From contig CAVUCE010000014.1 in NCBI GenBank assembly GCA_963739985.1, forward strand, positions 1 to 16,319: DNA of 16,319 nt, read 5' to 3'. Below the pieces are notes generated by a model. It was not told where the DNA came from and made no database searches. It was given only the letters and a program-made list of their open reading frames with translations. Shown here one piece after another: positions 1 to 8,560 of this stretch. This DNA is from CAVUCE01 sp963739985. Its GTDB lineage: Bacteria; Bacteroidota; Ignavibacteria; Ignavibacteriales; Ignavibacteriaceae. Made by a program: the position numbers and the translations under genes. Position 1 is the first letter of the stretch; each line of letters starts with the position of its first letter.

Positions 1-2
1 GA

Positions 3-195
3 ATGGGAGGGAGTAGTGTTTACCTTGATAGAGATTTCTTACTATCAAAAGATATCAAATGTGTCCCGCAAAATTTCAACACATCCGGTATATACGCAAT
101 ACTTTGGAGGTTTTATTCCGAATTTATCGATTATTGATTTATTGTTCAATAAAGGCAAAGATAGTATTAAGCTAGTCAAAAATTCTAATTTATAA
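3..195 (+). CDS. WbqC-family protein, C-terminal fragment, interrupted by a +1 frameshift
   Basis: Only the last ~63 residues of the gene lie in the window. Positions 3-77 read GGSSVYLDRDFL...PQNF, matching the segment SSRYVDRAVL...PQNF of the complete WbqC protein encoded just downstream. From 79 the match continues one frame over as THPVYTQYFGGFIPNLSIIDLLFNKGKDSIKLV up to the TAA at 193-195, against VHPEYSQNFEGFIQNLSIVDLLFNVGKKSIELI in the neighbour. One extra base near 78 therefore splits the gene. Uncorrected, the upstream frame meets a stop near 130. WbqC-like proteins occur in O-antigen and capsule clusters, and their biochemical role is poorly defined. The two copies are clearly diverged at DNA level, so this is an old tandem paralogue and not a recent duplication. 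The break may be a sequencing insertion. Confidence 0.72.
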   Translation, partial: WEGVVFTLIEISYYQKISNVSRKISTHPVYTQYFGGFIPNLSIIDLLFNKGKDSIKLVKNSNL

Positions 196-290
196 GATTT
201 ACTTAAATTTCTGCAATATATATCTCGTTTAACTTTTCAGCTACTAACCTAATTAAACAACAAAAAAATAAAATTTTTTAACAAAACAAA

Positions 291-295
291 AAAGG
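291..295 (+). promoter_or_regulatory. Ribosome binding site of the complete wbqC-like gene
   Basis: AAAGG lies 6 nt before the ATG at 302. It ends a very A-rich leader (about 255-300) in the 106-bp gap between the two WbqC-family genes. I see no convincing promoter or terminator in that gap. Confidence 0.5.
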
Positions 296-301
296 TATAA
301 T

Positions 302-1012
302 ATGATTGCTGCTGCACATCAACCATTATTCCTGCCTTGGGTAGGGTATTTTCACAAAATCGATAAGGCAGATGTATTTGTTTTTGCTGATAATGTTCAG
401 TTTACTACTTCGGGATGGATTGCTAGGAACAAAGTCAAAACTCCCAATGGTTCAGTTTACTTGACTGTGCCTATTAAAAATAAACATCAGTTAAATCAAG
501 TAATCAAGGAAGTTAAAATATCTGATGAAAATAATACTTGGCGAAGCCGTCACCTAAGTATACTAAAGGCTAATTATGCGCGTTCGCCCTTTTATCAGGA
601 AGTAATGAACATTATCAATTATGTTATTAACAAACCCTGGGAAAATTTAGCGGATTTAAATATCGATTTTATACGGGCATTATGTGATTATCTTGAAATT
701 GACACCAGGCTTATACTTGGCTCTGAACTAGGTGCTGAAGGCAAAAAAACCGAATTGATAATTGATATCTGCAAAAAAACAAATGCTGATTCATTTATAA
801 TTGGACAGGGAGCAAGCAGTAGATATGTCGATCGGGCTGTTCTTGAAGAATCAGATATTAAATATATGCCTCAGAATTTCGTCCATCCTGAATATTCCCA
901 GAATTTTGAAGGTTTCATTCAAAACCTTTCAATTGTTGATCTTCTTTTTAATGTTGGTAAAAAAAGTATTGAACTCATCAGGGAACCCCTCGCTGTTTCA
1001 AGATATAATTAA
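302..1012 (+). CDS. WbqC-family protein (complete)
   Basis: A 236-residue protein, a normal length for the WbqC-like family. The N-terminus has the family signature: HQP at residues 6-8, LPWVGYFHKI at 11-20, then DVFVFADNVQF and a basic RNKVK segment at 42-46. The family is named after an E. coli O-antigen cluster gene and is found mainly in polysaccharide loci, usually beside sugar-modifying enzymes. A role in transferring a substituent to an amino-sugar nucleotide has been supposed, but I cannot derive a substrate from sequence. No signal peptide or membrane segment is visible, so it is cytoplasmic. It follows a diverged, broken paralogue (3-195) after 106 bp and precedes a glycosyltransferase gene by 37 bp. 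The start is supported by AAAGG 6 nt upstream and by the family motif beginning at residue 6. Confidence 0.85.
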   Translation: MIAAAHQPLFLPWVGYFHKIDKADVFVFADNVQFTTSGWIARNKVKTPNGSVYLTVPIKNKHQLNQVIKEVKISDENNTWRSRHLSILKANYARSPFYQEVMNIINYVINKPWENLADLNIDFIRALCDYLEIDTRLILGSELGAEGKKTELIIDICKKTNADSFIIGQGASSRYVDRAVLEESDIKYMPQNFVHPEYSQNFEGFIQNLSIVDLLFNVGKKSIELIREPLAVSRYN

Positions 1013-1049
1013 TCCGAATTCAATACCCAATATAAATTTTAAAATCGCT

Positions 1050-2205
1050 ATGAGTAAATCTGTACTAATGTTGCTTGAAAATCCTTTTATAAGTGATGGA
1101 AGGGTAGAACGGGAAATTTCCACAATCATTAAAGCTGGATATAATGTAGTTTTAGTTTGTTGGGACAGGGAACGAAAATATTCCGTAAAAGAATATCGGT
1201 ATAACAAGCAATTATTAATTTATAGAATAGGTCCCATGGCTGCTCGGGGCAAAGGTGTTGTATACCTATTAATAAAATATATTTTCCTTAATGCTTTGTT
1301 AATATTTCGTGGGTTTAAAATTGAATGTGATTTAATTCATTCTCATAATATTGAAACTATTCTAGCCGGAAAAATATTAAAATATATTAAAGGTGTTCCG
1401 CTAATTTATGATGCGCATGAAGTTTTAGGGGTCTTGGATAAAAGGTTATTCAAAGGAATTAGTAAAATAATGCATCAAATTGAACGCGTTTTATCAAAAT
1501 CAGCGGAAAGAGTATTTGTTGTTACACCGAGAATGTTGGAGCTATTTATAGAAAGAGGGTATAAAAATAAGATAATTGTAATTGAAAACTTCCCTGAATT
1601 CGCAACCGGTGACATTGCTGCCTTGATGGGAAAAGAAGACAATATTACTACTTTCGGATATGCAGGAACAATAAATGACGGGAAAAACTTTCCTTTGATG
1701 ATTCAAGTTATTAATGAATTAAACGCCAGGGGAGTAAATGCGGTTATTATTATTGCTGGTGTAATAAAATCAAACTTTAAATCTAAGTTTGATGATTTAT
1801 TAGAGAATAATAAAAACTTTGTTAAATATATAGGAGAAATTCCTTCCGGCGATATTAGGCAATTTTATAGTAATGTTGATATTGGATTAAATTTACCTGA
1901 ACCTGTTAATGGTTATGTATGGGGATATCCCTCCAAATTATTTGATTTTATGAATGCCGGAATAGCCATCTATCCAAAGCAATTTAGGGGAATCAAAAAC
2001 AATAATAGATAAGGAAAAATGCGGTATTATAGTTGACAAATTTGAACCTGATCATATCGTGAATCTTTTATTTGACCTAATTAAAAACAAGACAAAGTTA
2101 GTTGAAATGGGAAAGAATGGGCGAATAGCGTTTGAAAAAGAATACAACTGGCAAAAGGTTTCTTATAGATTAGTAAATGCTTATAAGGAATTATTAGAAA
2201 AATGA
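1050..2205 (+). CDS. GT-B glycosyltransferase (GT4-like), interrupted by a +1 frameshift
   Basis: I start this gene at ATG 1050 (MSKSVLMLLENPFISDGRVEREI). The in-frame sequence further upstream overlaps the wbqC gene and looks like no protein. The N-terminal half has the DGRVEREI...GYNVVLVCWDR and LIHSHN...IYDAHEV signatures of GT-B enzymes. The C-terminal half has TFGYAGTINDGKN and the donor-site region GYPSKLFDFMNAGIAI. The frame then ends early at 2010-2012. One frame over, the expected C-terminus resumes (SNLGESKTIIDKEKCGIIVDKF...EKEYNWQKV) and ends at the TGA 2203-2205. One extra base near 1971 explains this; the repaired protein has about 384 residues, normal for the family. The repaired stop overlaps the next start as ATGA, showing the C-terminal piece belongs to this operon. 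It is a cytoplasmic or membrane-peripheral sugar transferase; donor and acceptor are unknown. Confidence 0.8.
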
Positions 2206-3614
2206 AAATTGAAGACAATCTGTATAAATATTTAAAAGGGTATTCGGATCTTCCCGTTAGCCTGAAATATTTAGTTGGTAACATATATAAAGCAATCCCT
2301 ATTAAATATAGATATGGTAATTATTATAACCGGGCTATTTCCCTTTTGGAATTTGAGGAAACGGCCACAAAAGAAGAAATAGAAACATATCAAATTAACA
2401 AGATTAAAGAAATTGTTGCTTATGTTAAAAAATATGTCCCATTTTATAAGGAAAAATATGAATTTTTCGATACCGAAATCTCTTCTTTGAATGATTTCAA
2501 AAAATTACCTGTCTTATCAAAATCAGAGTTAAGAAATAATCCTGAAAAATTTATTTCAAAATTGTATGATCGGAGTAAATTAATTACTATTTCCACCGGT
2601 GGATCAACAGGAGAACCGCTATCACTATTTTATGAAAAAGGTGTGGTTAGAACAAGAGAGTTCGTCTTTTTGAATCATCAATGGTCAAGAGTCGGGTATA
2701 AATTTGGGGATAAAATTGCTGTATTTCGTAGTGCTATGATTAGAGGAAGAGAAAAAAATCAGCTGTGGGATTATGATCCGATCAAGAATCGTTTTATATA
2801 TTCAACGTTTGATTTGAATCCTGAGAATATTACGAAGATATTAGAACACATGAGAAAGGTTAAGCCGAAGTATTTATATGTATATCCCTCGGCATTAACT
2901 GTAATCGCAAATTATATGAAAAGCAATAATGAAATCACAATTCCTTCTATTAAAGGAATTTGGACTGCTTCTGAAAATGCTTATCCTTCTCAAATTAAAT
3001 TGTTTAACGAAGTATTTAAAGCACCGGTTTGTCGCCAGTATGGACTTGGCGAGCTAGCAGCTTTTGCGGGCTCTTGTGAACATTCGTTGAGCTATCATTG
3101 TTATAATACTTACAGTTATGTTGAATTATTGGACAGTGATGGAAATGAAATAAATGTGCCTGGCAAAGTCGGTGAGATAGTAGGTACTAGCTTTGATATC
3201 TACTCAATGCCGCTAATAAGATATCGGACTGGGGATTTTGCGGTATTTGAAAATACTTCTTGTAGTAGCTGTGGTTATAAAGGTTTAATTTTTAGTGAAA
3301 TTGAGGGCAGAGCCCAGGAAAAGATAGTTGATAAATTTGGTAATATCTTTTCGCTTGGTCCTTTCATATTCGGAATACACGAGGAATTTTGGAGTAAAAT
3401 ATCATCGATTCAATTTATTCAAGAAAAAATTGGAATTTTAGAAATTCTGGTTTCATCAAATACCATGAATAGCGAAGAAGTAAAATCGTATGTTCACAAT
3501 CTTTTTCAACCTCGTTTTAGTAATAATTTTGAAATTTTAGTTAAATCAGTAAACCAAATAGATAAAACATTTTCAGGAAAACATAAGTATTTAATTCAGC
3601 GCTTATCATTATAA
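2202..3614 (+). CDS. PaaK/CapK-like adenylate-forming enzyme
   Basis: A 470-residue member of the phenylacetate-CoA ligase / coenzyme F390 synthetase-like branch of adenylate-forming enzymes. Visible motifs are the phosphate-binding loop TISTGGSTGEPL (129-140), YGLGE (280-284), and RYRTGD (340-345), whose Asp normally contacts the ribose of AMP. SCEH (291-294) and a CxxC pair (Cys354, Cys357) fit the zinc-binding features seen in this branch. The C-terminal lid ends in FSGKHKYLIQRL, so the gene looks complete. Family members activate a carboxylic acid as an acyl-adenylate. Within capsule loci (CapK type) the true substrate is generally unproven, and acylation or amide formation on a sugar is a reasonable guess. 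The start overlaps the repaired stop of the upstream glycosyltransferase (ATGA), which suggests translational coupling. No membrane segment is evident. Confidence 0.8.
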   Translation: MKIEDNLYKYLKGYSDLPVSLKYLVGNIYKAIPIKYRYGNYYNRAISLLEFEETATKEEIETYQINKIKEIVAYVKKYVPFYKEKYEFFDTEISSLNDFKKLPVLSKSELRNNPEKFISKLYDRSKLITISTGGSTGEPLSLFYEKGVVRTREFVFLNHQWSRVGYKFGDKIAVFRSAMIRGREKNQLWDYDPIKNRFIYSTFDLNPENITKILEHMRKVKPKYLYVYPSALTVIANYMKSNNEITIPSIKGIWTASENAYPSQIKLFNEVFKAPVCRQYGLGELAAFAGSCEHSLSYHCYNTYSYVELLDSDGNEINVPGKVGEIVGTSFDIYSMPLIRYRTGDFAVFENTSCSSCGYKGLIFSEIEGRAQEKIVDKFGNIFSLGPFIFGIHEEFWSKISSIQFIQEKIGILEILVSSNTMNSEEVKSYVHNLFQPRFSNNFEILVKSVNQIDKTFSGKHKYLIQRLSL

Positions 3615-3669
3615 AATACTATTCCAATCCTCTTTGTTACCCAACCTTGTTAAATCAGGATAAGATCAA

Positions 3670-4879
3670 ATGAACCATGAATATTACCTAACCTCTATTC
3701 AAAAATTAGAGGCCTGGGTTATCAAAAACGAATATAAGGGATATGAACCTTTTGACGGGCTTTCCTCGTATCTCAATAATTTTACGTTAAATAAAGAATT
3801 GCCTCAGAGAATTTTACAGCAATTCGTAAGAAGAAATCCTCTTAATCTTCGTCCTTTATTGGGAATTAAGCCGGATAAAAGTTCTAAAGGTATGAGCTTT
3901 CTAGGTTCTGGCTATTTGAAGATGTATGAAATTACCGGCCTGGACTATTATAAACATAATGCGGCTTTTTGTTTCGATTGGCTCGTTGAGAATTACTCTA
4001 AAGGTTATTCCGGTTACTGTTGGGGTAATGCTTTTGATTATGTATCGCGCGCTTTTTATTTGCCTAAAGATTCTCCTACTTTAGTTTGGACTGCTTTAAT
4101 TGGACATCATTTTGTTGAAGCCTTCAAAGTATTGAATAATCCTAAATACTTAGATGTTCTTAAAAAAATTGGAGAGTTTATTCTTAAGGACATTCCGGTG
4201 ATCAAAACTGAAAAGGGAAATTGTCTCAGTTATGTAACATTTCAAAGAAGAAGCAATTCACAATGCAAATCTTCTTGGTGCTAGGATGCTTGCCGAACTT
4301 TATCAAATATTGGGAGATGAGCGATATAAAAAATTATCTTTATCTGCGTTGGAATATAGTATCAATTGCCAGAGGGATGATGGCTCTTGGTATTATGGAG
4401 AAGACAATAAATATCATTGGATTGATAACTGGCATACCGCTTATAATTTGGATTCAATATTGGGCTGTAGAAATGTTTTCAATTCGGAAAAACTTGATCT
4501 GTCTTTGTCTAAAGGATTAAAATTTTATCTGGCAAACTTTTTTACCGAATTGGGAGCCCCTAAATATTACTGGGACAGAGAATATAAATTCGATATTCAA
4601 AGTGCTTCACAGTCTATTGATACGCTTATACTTTTTAAGAATTATTATAAAAGTGAAGACTTGGTCCAGCTCGCTGAAAAAATGGCTGAATGGACGATCT
4701 CGAATATGCAGGATATGAGCGGCTACTTTTATTTATGGAAGAATAAGTTCTTCACAAATAAAACTCCCACGCTGCATTGGGGTAGTGCAACTATGTATCA
4801 TGCCTTAACAAATCTTTATGAAGCTTTATTAACCGAAAATGAAGAACAAGAAGGGATAATGGTGAATCATGAATATTAG
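3670..4879 (+). CDS. (alpha/alpha)-toroid polysaccharide-locus protein, interrupted by a +1 frameshift
   Basis: The first part (3670 to about 4245) reads from MNHEYYLTSIQKLEAWV to CLSYVTFQ and then derails. The next frame continues with EEAIHNANLLGARMLAELYQILGDERY, a repeated helix-hairpin pattern, to the TAG at 4877-4879. One extra A in the AAA at 4244-4246 joins them into about 402 residues. CQRDDGSWYYG (encoded around 4367-4400) recalls the QW motif of terpene-cyclase and prenyltransferase toroids, and the serial helical pairs fit an (alpha/alpha)6 barrel. Proteins of this type in polysaccharide loci have unproven function; candidates are a uronyl epimerase, lyase or glycoside-hydrolase-like modifying enzyme. 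No signal peptide is visible. It begins 55 bp after the PaaK-like gene, with AGGAT about 8 nt upstream, and overlaps the AlgD-like start by 11 bp. Confidence 0.65.
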
Positions 4880-6179
4880 TGTTTTCGGACTCGGGTATGT
4901 TGGTTGTGTCGGTATCGGCTGCCTTTCGGAAATGGGACATAAACTAATTGGTGTTGATGTTGAGCCAATCAAGGTTGATTTAATTAATAAAGGAATGTCA
5001 ACCATTGTTGAAAAGGGTATTGATGAATTAATTGAGAGAAACTTCAAAGCTGAGAGAATTGTTGCTACACTAGACAGCCAGATGGCTATAATGGAATCTG
5101 ATGTGGCAATTATATGTGTAGGAACACCTAATGATCCTACGGGTCATTTGAATATGAATTATATCCGCAATGTTGCGGAAGAAATTGGTAACACTTTACG
5201 GTTGAAAAAAACTTTCTTAACTGTTGCAATTCGTAGTACCGTAATGCCCGGGACAAATAAAATAGTAACCGAAATTATCGAAAAAAGAAGTGGTAAAACT
5301 AACCGGGTTGATTTTGCTGTTGTATCAAATCCTGAGTTTTTAAGAGAGGGAGTTGCAATTGAAGATTTTTATAATCCGCCTTACACTGTGCTAGCCTCCG
5401 AATCTGAAGCCGGAATTGAAATTATGAAATCTGTTTATGCTGATGTAAATGCCGAATTTGTTATTCCGGATATTGGAAGCGCCGAGATGATAAAGTTAGT
5501 CAATAATTCTTTTCATGCTCTAAAAGTAACTTTTGCGAACGAAATAGGAAGAATTTGTAAATCAATTAATGTCGACAGCCACAGTTTAATGGATATGTTT
5601 ATTAGGGACAAAAGGCTCAATATTTCACCCGTTTACTTTAAGCCCGGCTTCGCGTATGGTGGATCATGTTTACCGAAAGATCTTAAAGCTTTGAATACAA
5701 TTGCTCATGATAACTATGTGGAAATTCCCGTCATTTCCTCAATTGATATTAGTAATCAAAGACATATCGAATATGCATTAAATATTGTTCTTAAAAAGAA
5801 TAAAAGAAAAATTGGTTTGTATGGAATTTCATTTAAGCCTGGTACTGATGATTTAAGATTTAGTCCGGCGCTCGAAATTGCTGAGCGTTTGATTGGTAAA
5901 GGATACGATGTTAGAATTTATGATAAAAACATTAATCTTTCCTACTTAATGGGGAAAAATAAGGAATACATTTTCAGCAAACTGCCGCACATTAATAAAT
6001 TGTTATATAATGACTTTAACTCTTTTATTGATGCTTCCGAAATTATAATTGTATCTACTTATGACAAAAATATTACTGAGTTTATAGGGAAAGAAATAAA
6101 TGGTAAAGAAGTAGTAGATTTTGTGCGAATTGAGAAAAATAAAATAATTAGGGAAAAGTATGAAGGAATTTGCTGGTAG
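4869..6179 (+). CDS. algD: GDP-mannose 6-dehydrogenase (AlgD-like)
   Basis: A complete 436-residue member of the UDP-glucose/GDP-mannose dehydrogenase family. GLGYVG (7-12) is the NAD-binding turn, SNPEFLREG (153-161) and Lys209 lie in the substrate region, and PGFAYGGSCLPKD (259-271) holds the catalytic Cys267. Length, spacing, the text MNISVFGLGYVGCVGIGCLSEMGH and above all the C-terminus EGICW resemble Pseudomonas AlgD more than UDP-glucose dehydrogenase. I therefore infer oxidation of GDP-mannose to GDP-mannuronate using two NAD+, in the cytoplasm. No alginate polymerase or export gene (alg8/44/K/E) is present, so the product probably feeds a heteropolysaccharide. The gene overlaps the toroid gene by 11 bp and the next glycosyltransferase by 20 bp, so it is operonic. 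The alternative is a GDP- or UDP-sugar dehydrogenase of other specificity. Confidence 0.85.
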   Translation: MNISVFGLGYVGCVGIGCLSEMGHKLIGVDVEPIKVDLINKGMSTIVEKGIDELIERNFKAERIVATLDSQMAIMESDVAIICVGTPNDPTGHLNMNYIRNVAEEIGNTLRLKKTFLTVAIRSTVMPGTNKIVTEIIEKRSGKTNRVDFAVVSNPEFLREGVAIEDFYNPPYTVLASESEAGIEIMKSVYADVNAEFVIPDIGSAEMIKLVNNSFHALKVTFANEIGRICKSINVDSHSLMDMFIRDKRLNISPVYFKPGFAYGGSCLPKDLKALNTIAHDNYVEIPVISSIDISNQRHIEYALNIVLKKNKRKIGLYGISFKPGTDDLRFSPALEIAERLIGKGYDVRIYDKNINLSYLMGKNKEYIFSKLPHINKLLYNDFNSFIDASEIIIVSTYDKNITEFIGKEINGKEVVDFVRIEKNKIIREKYEGICW

Positions 6180-7431
6180 ACACTTCCTTTTAATAGTAGA
6201 AAATATTTCTGTCCCTTTCGATAAACGTGTTTGGCGGGAAGCGCTTGCCTTAAAGGATAATGGAGCAGAAGTATCTGTTGTCTGTCCTATCCATGATCAG
6301 TATAATGCTGTGTTTGAAGTATTGGATGATATAAATATTTATCGCTTCGCGGTTAAGTTTTCTAACGGGAGCATATTCGGATACTTCCGGGAATACTTTA
6401 CTGCATTTTTCAGAACATTTGGATTATTTAATAAAATAAATTTTAAAATTAGAAAAGTCGATGTAATTCATGTTGCCAATCCGCCTGATATCTTTTGGCC
6501 GCTGGCTATTTATGTTAAAGCGTTAAAGAAAAAATTCATATTTGATGAGCACGATTTAACTCCGGAAACTTTTTTATCAAAATATTCCCGCAAAAAAATT
6601 ACCCGTTCATTTATCTCAATTGTACTTAGATTTTTCGAGTATTTATCATATAGATTTGCTAATACAATAATATCTACAAACGAATCTTATAAAGAAAATG
6701 CGCGCCGGCTTTATCCGAAAAGTGCAAAGAAAACTCACATTGTGAGGAACGGACCGGATACCAGAAATTTTTTCAAAACTGATCCAAATCCGGCGCTTAA
6801 AAAAGGTAAATCATATCTATTTGCATACATCGGAATTATGGGAAGACAGGACGGTGTTGATTATGTCCTTCATTCGGCATACTATCTAATTAATTTTCTG
6901 AAGTTTACGGATTTTATAATCTATTTAATTGGCAAAGGCGATGACTTATATCGCTTAAAAGAGTTAACAAGAATATATCAACTTGAAGATAATGTCGTTT
7001 TTACCGGCCGCATACCGGATCAGCCTGCACTGGAAATACTTTCTACCGCTGATATTTGTCTTTCTCCTGATCCGTTTAATCCTCTTAATGATCGCTCGAC
7101 TATGAATAAAGTCATGGAATACATGTCGTTGAGTAAATCAATGGTTTCTTTCAGCCTGAAGGAAGCACAATTTTCGGCAAAAGATGCTGCACTCTATGTT
7201 AGAAATAATGACGTTGAAGAATTTGCAAAGGGTATATTGAAATTGGTTCGTAACCCGGAATTGAGAGAAGAAATGGGTGCGAAAGGAAAGATACGCGTTG
7301 ACCGATATTTAAGCTGGCAAAAACAAGTTAATAATTTATATAATGCTTATCGATCCACCCTGTCAAAAAAAATGATTAAAGAGAAAGTAACCGAAAAAGA
7401 ATCTATATACGCGGCTGAATCGAATAATTAA
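6160..7431 (+). CDS. GT4-family glycosyltransferase
   Basis: A complete 423-residue GT-B fold enzyme. The N-terminal acceptor domain begins HFLLIVENISVPFDKRVWREALAL (8-31), typical of WbuB-like transferases, and contains VIHVANPPDIFWPLAIY (102-118) and FDEHDLTPE (128-136). The linker region YIGIMGRQDGVDYVL (223-237) starts the nucleotide-sugar domain, followed by IGKGDD (257-262) and FTGRIP (281-286). NKVMEYMSLSKSMVSF (316-331) sits where the donor-phosphate and ribose-binding glutamate motif lies. The last ~20 residues are charged. It would add one sugar of the repeat unit at the inner membrane face; donor and linkage cannot be read from sequence. The ATG at 6160 lies 20 bp inside the AlgD-like gene, which suggests translational coupling. 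Confidence 0.85.
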   Translation: MKEFAGRHFLLIVENISVPFDKRVWREALALKDNGAEVSVVCPIHDQYNAVFEVLDDINIYRFAVKFSNGSIFGYFREYFTAFFRTFGLFNKINFKIRKVDVIHVANPPDIFWPLAIYVKALKKKFIFDEHDLTPETFLSKYSRKKITRSFISIVLRFFEYLSYRFANTIISTNESYKENARRLYPKSAKKTHIVRNGPDTRNFFKTDPNPALKKGKSYLFAYIGIMGRQDGVDYVLHSAYYLINFLKFTDFIIYLIGKGDDLYRLKELTRIYQLEDNVVFTGRIPDQPALEILSTADICLSPDPFNPLNDRSTMNKVMEYMSLSKSMVSFSLKEAQFSAKDAALYVRNNDVEEFAKGILKLVRNPELREEMGAKGKIRVDRYLSWQKQVNNLYNAYRSTLSKKMIKEKVTEKESIYAAESNN

Positions 7432-7478
7432 ATAATAAAAGATTTTACAAATAAAATAAATGTGTCTGTTAAATTACT

Positions 7479-7486
7479 GGGGAGAG
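7479..7486 (+). promoter_or_regulatory. Ribosome binding site deciding the start of the WlbA-like gene
   Basis: GGGGAGAG lies 5 nt before ATG 7492. An in-frame ATG at 7462 has no such site and would add ten residues before the conserved N-terminus, so 7492 is preferred. Confidence 0.7.
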
Positions 7487-7491
7487 ATGTT

Positions 7492-8454
7492 ATGAAAAAT
7501 TTTGCGATAACGGGAGTTGCCGGGTATATTGCGCCGAGACACTTGCAGGCAATAAAAGATACCGGTAATAATTTAATTGCATCGGTTGATCCGAATGATT
7601 CGGTCGGTATTTTGGATAGGTATTTTCCTAATTCCAGTTTTTTTACTGAATTTGAAAGATTTGATAGACATCTCGAAAAAATTAAAAGAGAAAATAATTC
7701 AAGTAAAGTAGATTTCATTAGCATTTGTTCTCCGAATAACCTCCATGATGCACATATACGCCTTGCACTTAGGCTTGGGGCAAATGCCATTTGTGAAAAA
7801 CCTTTGGTGCTTAATCCCTGGAATCTTGATCGCCTCTCGGAAATTGAGTCTGAGAGTGAAGGAAATGTTTATACTGTTCTTCAGCTCAGAACACATCCGG
7901 CTTTATTGGAACTAAAGAAAAAGATTGCCGAAAATAAATCCGGTAAAAAGCATCTGGTTAATCTTACGTATATCACTTCCAGGGGGCTTTGGTATAAATA
8001 CTCATGGAAAGGTATTCACGAAAAATCCGGTGGAATAGCTACTAATATTGGGATCCATTTTTTCGATCTTTTAATATGGTTGTTTGGTTCTGTTCAAAAT
8101 TCAGAACTGCATATTTCGGAAGAGAACAGAATGAGTGGCTTTCTTGAATTAGAAAATGCTTATATAAAATGGTTTTTATCTATTTCCAGGAAGGATCTTC
8201 CCGAAGATGTCTTATTAAAAGGTGTACCTACTTTTAGGTATATTGACGTCGATGGGGAAGAAATTGAATTCACAAATAATTTTACGGATTTACATACGCA
8301 AGTTTATTCTAGGACTTTAAGCGGTGATGGTTTTAGAATTAATGATGCAAGGGCTTCTATTGAACTTGTTTATCAATTAAGAAAACAAAAACCGTTAATG
8401 AACATCGAGCACGCTCATCCCTTTACATCTCGTCAGTTGGTTAATTTCATTTAA
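7492..8454 (+). CDS. wlbA: Gfo/Idh/MocA oxidoreductase, WlbA/WbpB-like UDP-N-acetylglucosaminuronate 3-dehydrogenase
   Basis: A 320-residue protein. The N-terminus MKNFAITGVAGYIAPRHLQAIKDTGNNL and the following SVDPNDSVGI-DRYFPNS-FFTEFERFDRH are recognisably those of WlbA/WbpB enzymes. CEKPL (101-105) holds the conserved lysine of the Gfo/Idh/MocA family, and GIATNIGIHFFDLLIWLFG (181-199) contains the family histidine (His189). Known homologues oxidise C3 of UDP-GlcNAc-uronate so that an aminotransferase (WbpE/WlbC) and an N-acetyltransferase (WbpD/WlbB) can make a 2,3-diacetamido uronic acid. Those two partners are not in this window and should lie nearby. The gene starts 60 bp after the GT4 gene, behind a strong GGGGAGAG site, and is followed by the dyad-containing gap before the AsnB-like gene. 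Confidence 0.85.
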   Translation: MKNFAITGVAGYIAPRHLQAIKDTGNNLIASVDPNDSVGILDRYFPNSSFFTEFERFDRHLEKIKRENNSSKVDFISICSPNNLHDAHIRLALRLGANAICEKPLVLNPWNLDRLSEIESESEGNVYTVLQLRTHPALLELKKKIAENKSGKKHLVNLTYITSRGLWYKYSWKGIHEKSGGIATNIGIHFFDLLIWLFGSVQNSELHISEENRMSGFLELENAYIKWFLSISRKDLPEDVLLKGVPTFRYIDVDGEEIEFTNNFTDLHTQVYSRTLSGDGFRINDARASIELVYQLRKQKPLMNIEHAHPFTSRQLVNFI

Positions 8455-8492
8455 CTGACACTTTCTGATTATTCAAAGCTAAAGTAATTTAT

Positions 8493-8524
8493 CATTAACC
8501 CAAGGATTAATCCGTGGGTTAATG
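8493..8524 (+). terminator. Near-perfect 32-bp dyad: terminator, attenuator or operator candidate
   Basis: Arms CATTAACCCA (8493-8502) and TGGGTTAATG (8515-8524) pair perfectly. Between them, after one A/G mismatch, GGATTAATCC (8504-8513) is itself palindromic. As RNA this gives a 10-bp stem, a mismatch, a 3-bp stem and a UUAA loop. Only a weak T-tract (AAATTTTAAT) follows, so a strong intrinsic terminator is doubtful. It sits in the longest gap inside the cluster, between the WlbA-like and AsnB-like genes. Confidence 0.5.
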
Positions 8525-8544
8525 TGAAATTTTAATCAATCAAC

Positions 8545-8560
8545 AGCCGTTTTAACGGTT
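8545..8560 (+). promoter_or_regulatory. Small hairpin in the asnB-like leader
   Basis: CCGTT (8547-8551) and AACGG (8554-8558) are inverted around TT, and flanking A and G can pair with T to extend the stem in RNA. It lies about 30 nt before the AsnB-like ATG and downstream of the 32-bp dyad. It could be a second element of a leader structure or chance. Confidence 0.25.

Noticed and set aside
801..1049. Longer start for the glycosyltransferase at 801
   Set aside because: This stretch is the +2 frame of the wbqC gene and shows no glycosyltransferase features; the GT-like N-terminus begins at ATG 1050.
3615..3669. Possible regulatory break between the PaaK-like and toroid genes
   Set aside because: The 55-bp gap has only a plausible ribosome site (AGGAT) and no hairpin or promoter I can support.
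4221..4520. Separate small gene overlapping the frameshift region of the toroid protein
   Set aside because: It is the third frame across a region where the other two frames together give continuous homologous protein; its sequence looks random.
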